Part shown: piece by piece, positions 1 to 6,553 of the stretch
How the letters are laid out: each line of letters starts with the position of its first letter
Numbering within the stretch: position 1 is the first letter of the stretch
From: Bacillota bacterium
GTDB taxonomy: Bacteria; Bacillota_I; Bacilli_A; Izemoplasmatales; Hujiaoplasmataceae
Direction: 5' to 3'
DNA length: 32,279 nt
Assembly (NCBI GenBank): GCA_003245625.1
Contig: QKCT01000043.1
Span: forward strand, 1 to 32,279
The notes under the pieces: model-generated
Databases searched by the model: none
What the model was told of the DNA's origin: nothing
What the model saw: only the letters and a program-made list of their open reading frames with translations
Translations under genes and position numbers: made by a program

Positions 1-615
1 AGGAATTCCTAATTCCACTTTTCCAACTAGATCGGCGGAGATATCAGCTGTTTTGGTATAGATACCACCACCTGCTTTGGCAAACAAAGCCAAAGAAGAA
101 GCACCAAAGCTAAATCCTAAAATCATCGTGGCATTTCCTGTGAATCGAAAGACTAGTGTTACACCGAGTAAACTAGCACCTACTACAGCCATGCCCATAA
201 CAGCACCACCACGGAATCCGGATAAAAAGCTTGCTTTGATTCCCTTGGTCGCTGCTTCAGCAGTTTTCTTATTGGCAATTGTTGCGACAAAAATCCCAAT
301 TTTTCCTGCAAAAGCAGAGAAAACAGTACCGAATAGATAAGAAAAAGCCATAATAACATTTTGTGTTATATTGCCTTTCCAGATCGGTTCAGGTAAGAAT
401 ACAAAGATCAGAATCGCTAATACTCCAGCGAACTTTGCCAAAATTATGTATTCTTTTTTTAAGAAAGTGTTGGCGCCACTTCGAATCAATTCGGCAATGC
501 TATTGATTTTAGCATTTTCCGATTCTTGTTTATTGACCCATGAATATAACCATCCCGCTAATAAAAAGGCGGCTAGGGAGATCAACAAACTGAAAATAAA
601 CGCAAAAATATTCAT
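1..615 (-). CDS. hppA: Membrane-bound ion-translocating pyrophosphatase, N-terminal part
   Basis: Partial gene: the reading frame runs from an ATG at 615 leftward off the window edge, giving 205 residues of a protein usually near 700. Membrane pyrophosphatases hydrolyse PPi and pump H+ or Na+ out across the cell membrane. The translated part is strongly hydrophobic, with a first helix at about residues 4-26 and further helices near 60-75, 88-112 and 138-180. It reaches the family's first acidic signature: GGGIYTKTADISADLVGKVE at about 182-201 fits D-(x7)-K-x-E with D191, K199 and E201, which bind Mg-PPi in the family. The start is set by AAGGAG just upstream (about 623-628) and by an early stop in the alternative ATG frame at 620. 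It is transcribed divergently from the rubredoxin gene. Whether it pumps H+ or Na+ and whether it needs K+ cannot be judged, because the deciding residues lie outside the window. Confidence 0.93.
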   Translation of the reverse strand, partial: MNIFAFIFSLLISLAAFLLAGWLYSWVNKQESENAKINSIAELIRSGANTFLKKEYIILAKFAGVLAILIFVFLPEPIWKGNITQNVIMAFSYLFGTVFSAFAGKIGIFVATIANKKTAEAATKGIKASFLSGFRGGAVMGMAVVGASLLGVTLVFRFTGNATMILGFSFGASSLALFAKAGGGIYTKTADISADLVGKVELGIP

Positions 616-643
616 ATCATCACTCCTTGTTTGTACTACCCCG

Positions 644-672
644 ATTGTATCACTATAGTTCATTCTTTTCAA
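644..672 (-). promoter_or_regulatory. Sigma-A-type promoter of the pyrophosphatase gene
   Basis: On the minus strand, TTGAAA (667-672) and TACAAT (644-649) are separated by 17 bp. They lie about 30 bases upstream of the start codon, with a clear ribosome binding site in between. Confidence 0.7.
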
Positions 673-700
673 TATTTTACAGAATAATTAAACTTGTTAG

Positions 701-729
701 TGGAAAAAAGAATTAAAATCAAGTATAAT
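701..729 (+). promoter_or_regulatory. Probable promoter of the rubredoxin gene
   Basis: A perfect TATAAT (724-729) lies 31 bases before the rubredoxin start. The -35 match 17 bp upstream (TGGAAA, 701-706) is only 4 of 6, so the -10 is the better supported half. It is back to back with the pyrophosphatase promoter. Confidence 0.5.
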
Positions 730-760
730 AACCTTATCAAACAAATGAGGAGGCAACAAT

Positions 761-919
761 ATGAAATATATTTGCGATGTATGCGGTTATGTTTACGATC
801 CTGTATTGGGAGATCCAGATGGAGGAATCGAGCCAGGAACAGCATTCGAAGACATTCCTGATGATTGGGTATGCCCAATCTGCGGTGTAGGGAAAGAAGA
901 TTTCAGCCCTCTTGAATAG
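761..919 (+). CDS. Rubredoxin
   Basis: A small iron protein of 52 residues that carries single electrons on an Fe(Cys)4 centre in the cytoplasm. It typically feeds rubrerythrin, superoxide reductase or other oxygen-detoxifying and redox partners of anaerobes. The sequence [14 protein letters not shown] at the start and [13 protein letters not shown] near the end carry the two CxxC(G) knuckles (C5, C8 and C38, C41). The conserved aromatic residues and the usual 50-54 residue length are also present. AGGAGG at 748-753 lies 7 bases before the ATG. The gene stands alone, with its own -10 element upstream and a terminator downstream, so the context does not name its redox partner. Confidence 0.96.
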   Translation: MKYICDVCGYVYDPVLGDPDGGIEPGTAFEDIPDDWVCPICGVGKEDFSPLE

Positions 920-926
920 GAAAGAC

Positions 927-956
927 AAAAAGGCAAAAAAATGATTGCCTTTTTTC
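927..956 (+). terminator. Rho-independent terminator after rubredoxin
   Basis: AAAAAGGCAA (927-936) pairs with TTGCCTTTTT (945-954) across an 8-base loop and runs into a T-rich tail. It ends the rubredoxin transcript just before the promoter of the riboswitch transcript. Confidence 0.8.
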
Positions 957-980
957 TTTTGATTTTTTTATCTATTACAC

Positions 981-1009
981 TTGAAATCTGAACCAACAGA
1001 TACTATAAT
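981..1009 (+). promoter_or_regulatory. Promoter of the cobalamin-riboswitch transcript
   Basis: TTGAAA (981-986), a 17-bp spacer and TATAAT (1004-1009) make a near-consensus sigma-A promoter. The predicted start, about 1015-1017, would place the hairpin at 1016-1047 at the very 5' end of the RNA. Confidence 0.8.
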
Positions 1010-1015
1010 AGTCAA

Positions 1016-1047
1016 TGTGTCCGGTACCTAGATAGTAGCCGGTCACA
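1016..1047 (+). other. 5'-terminal stem-loop of the riboswitch leader
   Basis: TGTG-T-CCGG (1016-1024) can pair with CCGG-T-CACA (1039-1047), with one T-T mismatch in the stem; the loop side can add TAC/GTA pairs. It is not part of the conserved cobalamin aptamer, which begins about 20 bases later. From the promoter position it would form the first nucleotides of the transcript. A role in protecting the 5' end, or as an extra peripheral stem, is inference only. Confidence 0.45.
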
Positions 1048-1065
1048 ATAATTTTATATTTGCTA

Positions 1066-1206
1066 ATGAATGGGTGTATAACAGGGAACCAGGTGAAAAT
1101 CCTGAACTGTACCAGCAACCGTGATTTGGATGACTCTTCTTATTAGCCATCGGCGACGAGAAGGCGAAGAGGCATGTGAAGATTAGTCGGGAGACCTACC
1201 CATTGA
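1066..1206 (+). promoter_or_regulatory. Cobalamin (B12) riboswitch
   Basis: The conserved core of the cobalamin riboswitch class can be read directly: GGGAACCAGGTGAAAATCC (1084-1102), CTGTACCAGCAACCGTGAT following it, and AGTCGGGAGACCTACCC at the 3' side. The closing helix is AATGGGT (1069-1075) with ACCCATT (1198-1204). There is no T-rich terminator between the aptamer and the gene, so control is most likely at translation. CTAAT at 1063-1067 can pair with ATTAG at 1217-1221, which overlaps the ribosome binding site (about 1219-1224) and offers a possible sequestering helix. It should turn down the lipoprotein and S-component genes when B12 is plentiful. Confidence 0.93.
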
Positions 1207-1230
1207 TTAAATACAAATTAGGAGTAGAAG

Positions 1231-1713
1231 ATGAAAAGAAGAGTACTGGGGCTATTGCTGTTCTTATTGATCATTCCTTTCTTTATGGGATGCGATCAAA
1301 CAACAACCACAACTGCAGCAACTGCGACGACGACTGAAGAACTTACATCTGCAGTCACAACTCAAGATACCGAATCCACAACGATTTCGTATCTTGGAAT
1401 GGTTACCATCCAAATCATCACAGCAGGTGATGATCCGGAAACAACCGAAGTGGAAACAGAATACGTTTCCAATGAATTAGTGGTTGGCTATTTAGAAGAT
1501 GATACGTTATTTGGATTATTGGAAGAAAACTTTACGATTTCATATGAGACTAGCACTTATGGTAGTTATCTAACTGCAATCGATACATTGATTCCATCCG
1601 AATCGAATCAGTATATTGCGTTTTACATTAATGATGCATACGCGATGACCGGAGTTGATGCGACAGACCTCGTAGATGGTTCTGTGTATCAGTTCAAGAT
1701 TGAAAGCTTCTAA
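1231..1713 (+). CDS. DUF4430-type lipoprotein under B12 riboswitch control
   Basis: A 160-residue exported lipoprotein. The N-terminus is a signal peptide (KRR, then a hydrophobic stretch) ending in FMGC, so C21 is the probable lipidated cysteine. A Thr-rich linker follows to about residue 50. The rest (about 55-160) resembles the DUF4430 fold: a repeated beta pattern ending in YIAFYINDAYAMTG...VDGSVYQFKIES. This family is related to the C-terminal domain of the eukaryotic B12 carriers transcobalamin and intrinsic factor. GGAG at 1221-1224 sets the start. Together with the riboswitch and the adjoining S component, this suggests surface capture of corrinoids for uptake. That role is inferred, because some DUF4430 proteins lie in unrelated contexts. 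The 3' end overlaps the next frame. Confidence 0.85.
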   Translation: MKRRVLGLLLFLLIIPFFMGCDQTTTTTAATATTTEELTSAVTTQDTESTTISYLGMVTIQIITAGDDPETTEVETEYVSNELVVGYLEDDTLFGLLEENFTISYETSTYGSYLTAIDTLIPSESNQYIAFYINDAYAMTGVDATDLVDGSVYQFKIESF

Positions 1714-2254
1714 GACTGGACAAAGCATCAGAAGCATCACTTTACAAGCGATGCTTCTGGCCGTTTTGGTTACCCAGGAATATATATTACAAGGAATACC
1801 ACAGATCGGTCTAACTGCGATACTCATCATCGTGTATGCGCGTTTTTTGCCGTATAAACAGTTGATTCCCTTGTTAATAGCATATTCGTTTTTGGATAAC
1901 CTTTTAGGTGGATCATTGAATGTCATGTATCTACCAACACATATGCTAATTTGGACAGGATTTGGCTCGTTGATGAGAGCGATTCGAAACGCAGAAGATT
2001 ATGTTGTATTACTCGTCGCAACTATAGCAACATTCTTTATGGGTTTTCTGTATATTCCGGTAAACGCAATTGTGTTTCATTACAATACCTGGGAGATGGT
2101 TCGAACTTATATTTATTACGATATCCCATTTGATATTGCGCTAGCAGCAAATACAGTTGTAACTTTCTTACTGCTATATCAAACGTTGACTGAACTTTTG
2201 AGGTACTTGTTTGAAAGAATCTATAATCATGAGCAACTTCAATCACAGCTTTAA
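1676..2254 (+). CDS. ECF-type transporter S component, probable cobalamin/corrinoid uptake
   Basis: A 192-residue integral membrane protein with five or six predicted helices: about residues 22-42, 45-60, 62-80, 89-102, 108-130 and 150-175. Length and layout match the substrate-binding S components of energy-coupling factor transporters. These associate with a shared EcfA-EcfA'-EcfT module that is not encoded here. It sits in the same transcript as the B12 riboswitch and the DUF4430 lipoprotein, so a cobalamin or precursor substrate is the natural inference. The start is uncertain. ATG at 1676 overlaps the previous gene by 38 bases without a ribosome binding site; TTG at 1700 (overlap 14) would give a more typical short Lys-rich N-terminus before helix 1. 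Either would depend on translational coupling. A simple hypothetical membrane protein is the alternative reading. Confidence 0.75.
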   Translation: MVLCISSRLKASKTGQSIRSITLQAMLLAVLVTQEYILQGIPQIGLTAILIIVYARFLPYKQLIPLLIAYSFLDNLLGGSLNVMYLPTHMLIWTGFGSLMRAIRNAEDYVVLLVATIATFFMGFLYIPVNAIVFHYNTWEMVRTYIYYDIPFDIALAANTVVTFLLLYQTLTELLRYLFERIYNHEQLQSQL

Positions 2255-2270
2255 CAATAGCGAAACGAAG

Positions 2271-2299
2271 ACACATACTTGGTATGTGTTTTTATTTTT
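2271..2299 (+). terminator. Rho-independent terminator after the B12 uptake genes
   Basis: ACACATAC (2271-2278), a 3-base loop and GTATGTGT (2282-2289) form a perfect 8-bp stem followed by a T-rich run. Confidence 0.85.
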
Positions 2300-2310
2300 G
2301 ATAAAAATAC

Positions 2311-2339
2311 TTGACAAACTGTGTATGACTGATTATACT
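2311..2339 (+). promoter_or_regulatory. Promoter of the YtrA-like ABC operon
   Basis: Consensus TTGACA (2311-2316), a 17-bp spacer and TATACT (2334-2339). The ACTGT boxes described separately overlap both promoter elements. Confidence 0.85.
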
Positions 2340-2361
2340 GTATATGTATGATATGCACAGT
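2318..2361 (+). promoter_or_regulatory. Candidate operator for the GntR/YtrA-type repressor
   Basis: Two direct copies, ACTGTGTATG (2318-2327) and ACTGTATATG (2337-2346), lie 19 bp apart. A third, inverted copy (GATATGCACAGT, 2350-2361) sits between the promoter and the ribosome binding site. YtrA-family regulators usually repress their own operon at such sites, and the regulator is the third gene here. The repeats are visible; the assignment to this regulator is inference. Confidence 0.45.
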
Positions 2362-2373
2362 GGGAGGGTCGTT

Positions 2374-3219
2374 ATGAATATACTTGAAATCAAAGATTTA
2401 TCGAAGAAGTATCCGTCTTTTGAATTAAAGAATGTTAATATCAGTTTAGAAGAAGGATATATTATGGGTTTTATCGGAGCCAATGGCGCCGGAAAGACAA
2501 CAACGCTAAAGTCAATGTTGAATTTAGTTCACAAAGATACGGGAGAAGTCTGTTTCTTTGGAATGTCCATGGATCAAAACGAGCGTCAAGTGAAACATCG
2601 AATTGGCTTTATGTTTGGAGATTCCGTATTCTATAGTAAGAGAAAACTGAAGGACATTACCGATGTCGTCCAACGCTTCTATGATACATGGGACAATGAA
2701 ATGTATCAAAACTTAATGGAGAAATTTCAACTTGATCCGAATAAAAAGTTAGAACAACTCTCGCAAGGTATGAAAGTGAAATACTCGATTACACTAGCAC
2801 TCAGCCATCAAGCAGAATTATTAATTCTCGATGAACCTACGACTGGGCTAGATCCTGTCGCAAGAGATGAATTGTTGGAATTGTTTCAAGAACTCATTGA
2901 AGATGGAAAAAGAAGTATTTTATTTTCCACACATATTACATCCGATTTGGAGAAATGTGCAGACTATATTACCTTTATCCGCGATGGGGAAATTGTCGAA
3001 AGTAGCACCAAAGATGATTTCTTAGAGCAATACCGAGTGGTGAGAGGATCGAAAGAGCAGTTAAAAGCAGTCGAACATGAATTGGTTGCTTATAAAACAA
3101 ACTCCTTTGGATTCAATGGATTAATGCGAGTTGAATTCTTTGAGAAGCATCCAGAATTAGATGCTGCCGCGCCATCCATTGATGATATTATGATTTATTA
3201 CGCAAAGGCGGTGAAATAA
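2374..3219 (+). CDS. ABC transporter ATP-binding protein (YtrB-like)
   Basis: A 281-residue cytoplasmic ATPase that would power the ABC-2 permease encoded next. It has Walker A GANGAGKTT (35-43), the signature LSQGM (129-133), Walker B LLILDEPTTGLD (149-160) and the switch histidine in FSTHIT (H187). The C-terminal 80 residues form the variable accessory region. The start at 2374 is chosen because GGGAGG (2362-2367) lies at correct spacing; an in-frame ATG at 2344 is ten codons upstream and lies just after the -10 element. The stop overlaps the permease start (TAATG). YtrB-type ATPases often belong to stress-induced exporters responding to cell-envelope antibiotics, but the substrate cannot be read from the sequence. 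Confidence 0.92.
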   Translation: MNILEIKDLSKKYPSFELKNVNISLEEGYIMGFIGANGAGKTTTLKSMLNLVHKDTGEVCFFGMSMDQNERQVKHRIGFMFGDSVFYSKRKLKDITDVVQRFYDTWDNEMYQNLMEKFQLDPNKKLEQLSQGMKVKYSITLALSHQAELLILDEPTTGLDPVARDELLELFQELIEDGKRSILFSTHITSDLEKCADYITFIRDGEIVESSTKDDFLEQYRVVRGSKEQLKAVEHELVAYKTNSFGFNGLMRVEFFEKHPELDAAAPSIDDIMIYYAKAVK

Positions 3220-3866
3220 TGATGAAACAATTAATGTACAAGGAATTCAAACTGTCGATCCATAAGTTCTTTTTTATAGTTCCAATTCTTACAGGAGCAC
3301 TCCTATTAATCCCACAGTGGGTCTTTCTCGTAGCGATGATGTATTTCTTCTGGATTTCCATTCCAAATATATATTCTACATACAACGCTCAGAATGATTT
3401 GACATTTTGTATGTTAATGCCAATTAAAAAAGAAGATTATGTGAAATCAAAAATCTATTCCGTAATGTTCTTAGAGGGATTATCGATTCTCTTTGGTGTT
3501 GTCTTCGCAATCTTGAATCATCTATTCTATGGAACACCGAATTTCGTCCTCGATTTGAATGCGGCATTCTTTGGAGTCGTCTTCATCATGTATGGAATAT
3601 TCAATCTTGTCTTCTTTCCTGAATATTTCAAAACCGGTTATCGTTTCGGCAAAGCTACTATCTACGGAAATGTCGTCGCAATCTTATTCGCTTTACTAGT
3701 AGAGGTATTGGTTGCAACAGTACCAACAATCCAAGTTTGGATGGAATCAAGCAACTATCTATGGTTCCAAATTGTGTTCTTATTTCTAGGAATGGTTTTA
3801 TTTGGGGTCGCAAACTTGATTGCATTTATTCAATCCAAAAAACGTTTTGAGAGTATCGACTTGTGA
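3219..3866 (+). CDS. ABC-2 type permease
   Basis: A 215-residue membrane protein with about six hydrophobic segments (near residues 17-33, 35-50, 83-103, 112-130, 148-168 and 180-205). The region QNDLTFCMLMPIKKEDYVKS (about 58-77) matches the 'LP(I/L)KRxxYVxSK' element typical of small ABC-2 permeases of the ABC2_membrane_5 type, found in bacteriocin-immunity and YtrA-linked exporters. It partners the ATPase upstream, whose stop it overlaps, and it overlaps the regulator start by four bases (GTGA), so the three genes are translationally coupled. The gene ends in TGA, one of the clear uses of UGA as stop in this window. The exported substrate is unknown. Confidence 0.85.
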   Translation: MMKQLMYKEFKLSIHKFFFIVPILTGALLLIPQWVFLVAMMYFFWISIPNIYSTYNAQNDLTFCMLMPIKKEDYVKSKIYSVMFLEGLSILFGVVFAILNHLFYGTPNFVLDLNAAFFGVVFIMYGIFNLVFFPEYFKTGYRFGKATIYGNVVAILFALLVEVLVATVPTIQVWMESSNYLWFQIVFLFLGMVLFGVANLIAFIQSKKRFESIDL

Positions 3867-4240
3867 AAAACATTGAAGTAGCGACGACATCAAAAAAGCC
3901 GATCTATCAACAATTATTTGAACAAATTTCTTCCCAAATTATCCGTGGCGAACTCGCTACGGATACTTTGCTACCATCGATTAGAACAACAGCGAAAGAG
4001 TTGCGTATCAGTGTTATTACAGTAAAAAAAGCTTGGGATGAATTGGAACAAAAGAATTTTATCTATACCATACCTGGGAAAGGATGCTTTGTTTCCAATC
4101 TAACGAAAAAAGATAAAGCTCAGATGATGGAAGAACAAATCCTTACGCGATTAAAAACGCATTTATCCTATTATAAAACCTTGGGACTTTCCAAGGAAGA
4201 TCTCATCGAGTATATCGATAAATATTACGAAAATCTTTAG
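3863..4240 (+). CDS. GntR-family transcriptional regulator (YtrA subfamily)
   Basis: A 125-residue DNA-binding protein. Residues about 10-78 form the GntR winged helix-turn-helix: KPIYQQLFEQISSQIIRGEL, LPSIRTTAKELRISVITVKKAW, and a wing ending in IPGKGCFVS. The short helical tail of about 45 residues is too small to bind an effector, which is the mark of the YtrA subfamily. These proteins usually repress the ABC operon that contains them until an envelope stress or antibiotic signal is sensed. Translation starts at a GTG overlapping the permease stop. The three ACTGT boxes at the operon promoter are its likely targets. Confidence 0.9.
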   Translation: MKNIEVATTSKKPIYQQLFEQISSQIIRGELATDTLLPSIRTTAKELRISVITVKKAWDELEQKNFIYTIPGKGCFVSNLTKKDKAQMMEEQILTRLKTHLSYYKTLGLSKEDLIEYIDKYYENL

Positions 4241-4246
4241 AATTTT

Positions 4247-4275
4247 GGATGACGGAACAAAAGTCATCCTTTTTT
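4247..4275 (+). terminator. Rho-independent terminator after the GntR gene
   Basis: GGATGAC (4247-4253) pairs with GTCATCC (4263-4269), followed by six T. It closes the ABC operon. Confidence 0.85.
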
Positions 4276-4308
4276 GTTGGTTTTTCCTTGTTTTCTTCCC
4301 GGATTAAA

Positions 4309-4337
4309 TTGTAAATAGCCATTGAAACTGGTATAAT
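4309..4337 (+). promoter_or_regulatory. Promoter of lpdA-sirtuin unit
   Basis: TTGTAA (4309-4314), a 17-bp spacer and a perfect TATAAT (4332-4337) lie about 35 bases before the lpdA start. Confidence 0.7.
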
Positions 4338-4371
4338 TGGTGGAAGAAAACCTTTTGAATTCGGAGGAAAC

Positions 4372-5772
4372 ATGATGTTGGAAAAACAAACCGATCTATT
4401 AATTATCGGTGCTGGACCTGGTGGATACGTTGCTTCAATCTATGCGGCGAAACAGGGGTTATCCGTGACTTTGGTTGAAAAAGAGTATATTGGTGGTACC
4501 TGCTTGAATGTTGGTTGTATTCCTACCAAAGCTTTGGTTAAGTCGGCTGAACTATATCAAGAACTTTTGCATTTGGAAAACAAAGGAATATCCGTAGTGA
4601 ATCCAGAATATGATATGACAGCGATTATCGAACAAAAGAATCAGATCAAGGATAAATTAGTATCAGGGATTGCCTATTTACTGGAAAAATACAACGTGGA
4701 AACAATCCAAGGAACTGCTTCCTTTCTCGATGATCACTTAGTTGAAATCAACGGAAGCGAAGTGGTTCGTGTTACTGCCAAAGATATTATTATAGCGACT
4801 GGATCAAAAAACAAACATTTACCAATACCAGGGATTGATCTAGAAGTAGTCCTCGACTCAACTGGATTGTTGAATAACACCAAAGTGCCGAAATCTTTAG
4901 CAGTTATTGGTGGTGGTGTGATCGGAATGGAGTTTGCTTTTATCTATGCCTCTTTGGGAATACCCGTCACAGTAATTGAATTCTTACCTCGAGTTCTTCC
5001 TGGAGTTGATAAAGAGTTTTCCGCAAGATTGTTACGATATGCAAAACAATTAAACATCGATATCATCACACAAGCGAAAGTATTAAAAATTGAAGCAGTG
5101 GGAGAAGCCGCTATCATAACCTATGAAAGAAAAGAAAAATTCGAATCTATTGAAGCGGATTTGATTTTGGAAGCAGTAGGAAGAGCGCCAAACATCGATG
5201 GGCTAGGATTAGGAAATACATCAATTATCCATGATCTTAGAAGCGGAATCAAGGTGAATTCGAAGCTTCAAACCAATGTTCATCATATTTATGCCATTGG
5301 AGATGTAACCAATCTCTATCAGTTAGCTCATGTTGCAAGTCATCAAGGAATCGTAGCTGTTGACAATATTCTTGGAAAAACCAAAGAAATGGATTATTCG
5401 GCTGTTCCAGCAGTTATATTTACTTCGCCACAAATTGCAACGGTAGGAAAAACTGAGGATTATTGTAAGGACAATGAGATTTCCTATGACGTGATTAAAG
5501 TTCCATTTTCAGCGAATGGAAAAGCCTTAATCATGGAAGCAGAAGCAGGATACTTAAAACTTCTGGCTAATCCAACCACAAAAGAGTTAATCGGCGGTAT
5601 GATTTTCGGGAAAGAAGCGGAATACTTGATTGCAACATTGACAGTGGCTATCCAAAATCACTTGACATGGGAACAATTACAAGAAACAATATTTGCACAC
5701 CCGACCATGTCGGAACTAATACACGAAGGAGCGATGGGATTGGATCATCTTGCGATTCATTTCATGGACTAA
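4372..5772 (+). CDS. lpdA: Dihydrolipoamide dehydrogenase (E3)
   Basis: A 466-residue FAD flavoprotein that reoxidises dihydrolipoyl groups with NAD+ for 2-oxoacid dehydrogenase complexes or the glycine cleavage system. It has the FAD site GAGPGG (13-18), the redox disulfide GGTCLNVGC (C44, C49), the NAD site GGGVIG (180-185), a second FAD motif in YAIGDVT (about 306-312), and the dimer-interface catalytic pair in HPTMSE (H443, E448). No N-terminal lipoyl domain is fused and no E1, E2 or gcv gene is nearby, so its complex is encoded elsewhere. ATG codons at 4372 and 4375 are both possible; GGAGG at 4363-4367 fits the second slightly better. Its stop overlaps the sirtuin start by one base. Mercuric or glutathione reductases are unlikely given the length and motif set. 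Confidence 0.95.
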   Translation: MMLEKQTDLLIIGAGPGGYVASIYAAKQGLSVTLVEKEYIGGTCLNVGCIPTKALVKSAELYQELLHLENKGISVVNPEYDMTAIIEQKNQIKDKLVSGIAYLLEKYNVETIQGTASFLDDHLVEINGSEVVRVTAKDIIIATGSKNKHLPIPGIDLEVVLDSTGLLNNTKVPKSLAVIGGGVIGMEFAFIYASLGIPVTVIEFLPRVLPGVDKEFSARLLRYAKQLNIDIITQAKVLKIEAVGEAAIITYERKEKFESIEADLILEAVGRAPNIDGLGLGNTSIIHDLRSGIKVNSKLQTNVHHIYAIGDVTNLYQLAHVASHQGIVAVDNILGKTKEMDYSAVPAVIFTSPQIATVGKTEDYCKDNEISYDVIKVPFSANGKALIMEAEAGYLKLLANPTTKELIGGMIFGKEAEYLIATLTVAIQNHLTWEQLQETIFAHPTMSELIHEGAMGLDHLAIHFMD

Positions 5773-6506
5773 TGGAAACGATTAAAGACATCAAACACTT
5801 AAAAACAATCATAAATGAAGCGAATTCTATCGTGTTTTTGGGTGGTGCAGGTACGTCTACTGAGTCCGGAATACCTGATTTTCGCTCTGAAAATGGATTG
5901 TATCATCAACCTCATCAATATAGCCCCGAGAAAATATTGAGTCATAATTTCTTTTTTCATCAACCAAAGATTTTTTATGAATTCTATCATACAAACATCA
6001 TCAATCATAATCCTTCGCCTAATTCTGGCCATTACGTTCTCAAACGGATGGAAGAAAAGGGACAATTAAAAGCGATTATTACTCAAAATATTGATGGATT
6101 ACACCAAGCAGCTGGGTCCAAGAATGTAATCGAATTACATGGATCCATTCATCGTAACCATTGTGTGAAATGCAATCAATTCTATGATTTGAACTATATC
6201 AAACAACATCAAGGGACCATTCGCTGTGAAAATTGTGGCGGTTTGATTAAACCCGATGTTGTATTGTATCAAGAACCCCTAAATGAAAAGACATTGCTCG
6301 AAGCAGTATCTTTGATTGAATCTTGTGATCTTTTGATTATTGCAGGAACATCTCTCAATGTTTATCCGGCTGCTGGATTATTACGCTATGCCAAGAAAAC
6401 TCTGCTTATCAATCTCACAAGAACCTCGAAAGACATCGTCTGTGATTATGTCTATTATGGACGTTTCGGAGAAACGTTCGCAAAACTGTACAGTACAATC
6501 GATTGA
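5772..6506 (+). CDS. cobB: Sir2-family NAD-dependent protein deacylase (sirtuin)
   Basis: A 244-residue cytoplasmic enzyme that removes acyl groups from protein lysines using NAD+. Visible motifs are GAGTSTESGIPDFRS (25-39), TQNIDGLH (104-111), the catalytic histidine in ELHGS (H123), and a zinc ribbon with C131, C134, C152 and C155. The NAD-binding GTSLNVYPAAGL comes later. The length is typical of compact bacterial sirtuins, and the ordinary catalytic residues argue against the macrodomain-linked SirTM class. The start is chosen at the ATG overlapping the lpdA stop (TAATG); there is no separate ribosome binding site, so translation probably depends on lpdA. The partner is suggestive because CobB-type sirtuins can act on lipoylated proteins, but the substrate is unproven. 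Confidence 0.94.
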   Translation: METIKDIKHLKTIINEANSIVFLGGAGTSTESGIPDFRSENGLYHQPHQYSPEKILSHNFFFHQPKIFYEFYHTNIINHNPSPNSGHYVLKRMEEKGQLKAIITQNIDGLHQAAGSKNVIELHGSIHRNHCVKCNQFYDLNYIKQHQGTIRCENCGGLIKPDVVLYQEPLNEKTLLEAVSLIESCDLLIIAGTSLNVYPAAGLLRYAKKTLLINLTRTSKDIVCDYVYYGRFGETFAKLYSTID

Positions 6507-6532
6507 CACATCCTTATCTGATATACTATAAT
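6503..6532 (+). promoter_or_regulatory. Promoter of the cysteine desulfurase operon
   Basis: Consensus TTGACA (6503-6508), an 18-bp spacer and TATAAT (6527-6532). The -35 overlaps the sirtuin stop codon, so this operon starts afresh directly behind it. No hairpin terminator is seen between the two units, so read-through is possible. Confidence 0.8.
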
Positions 6533-6553
6533 GTACCTAACTGAGGTGACAAG

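Noticed and set aside
77-658. Two plus-strand open frames opposite the pyrophosphatase gene
   Set aside because: The minus strand gives a clear membrane pyrophosphatase with ribosome binding site and promoter; the plus-strand frames lack these and match nothing.
669-996. Several overlapping minus-strand open frames around the rubredoxin gene
   Set aside because: They are the reverse of a definite rubredoxin and its terminator and have no start signals of their own.
1570-1926. Minus-strand open frame across the lipoprotein/S-component junction
   Set aside because: It lies antisense to two supported genes and has no ribosome binding site.
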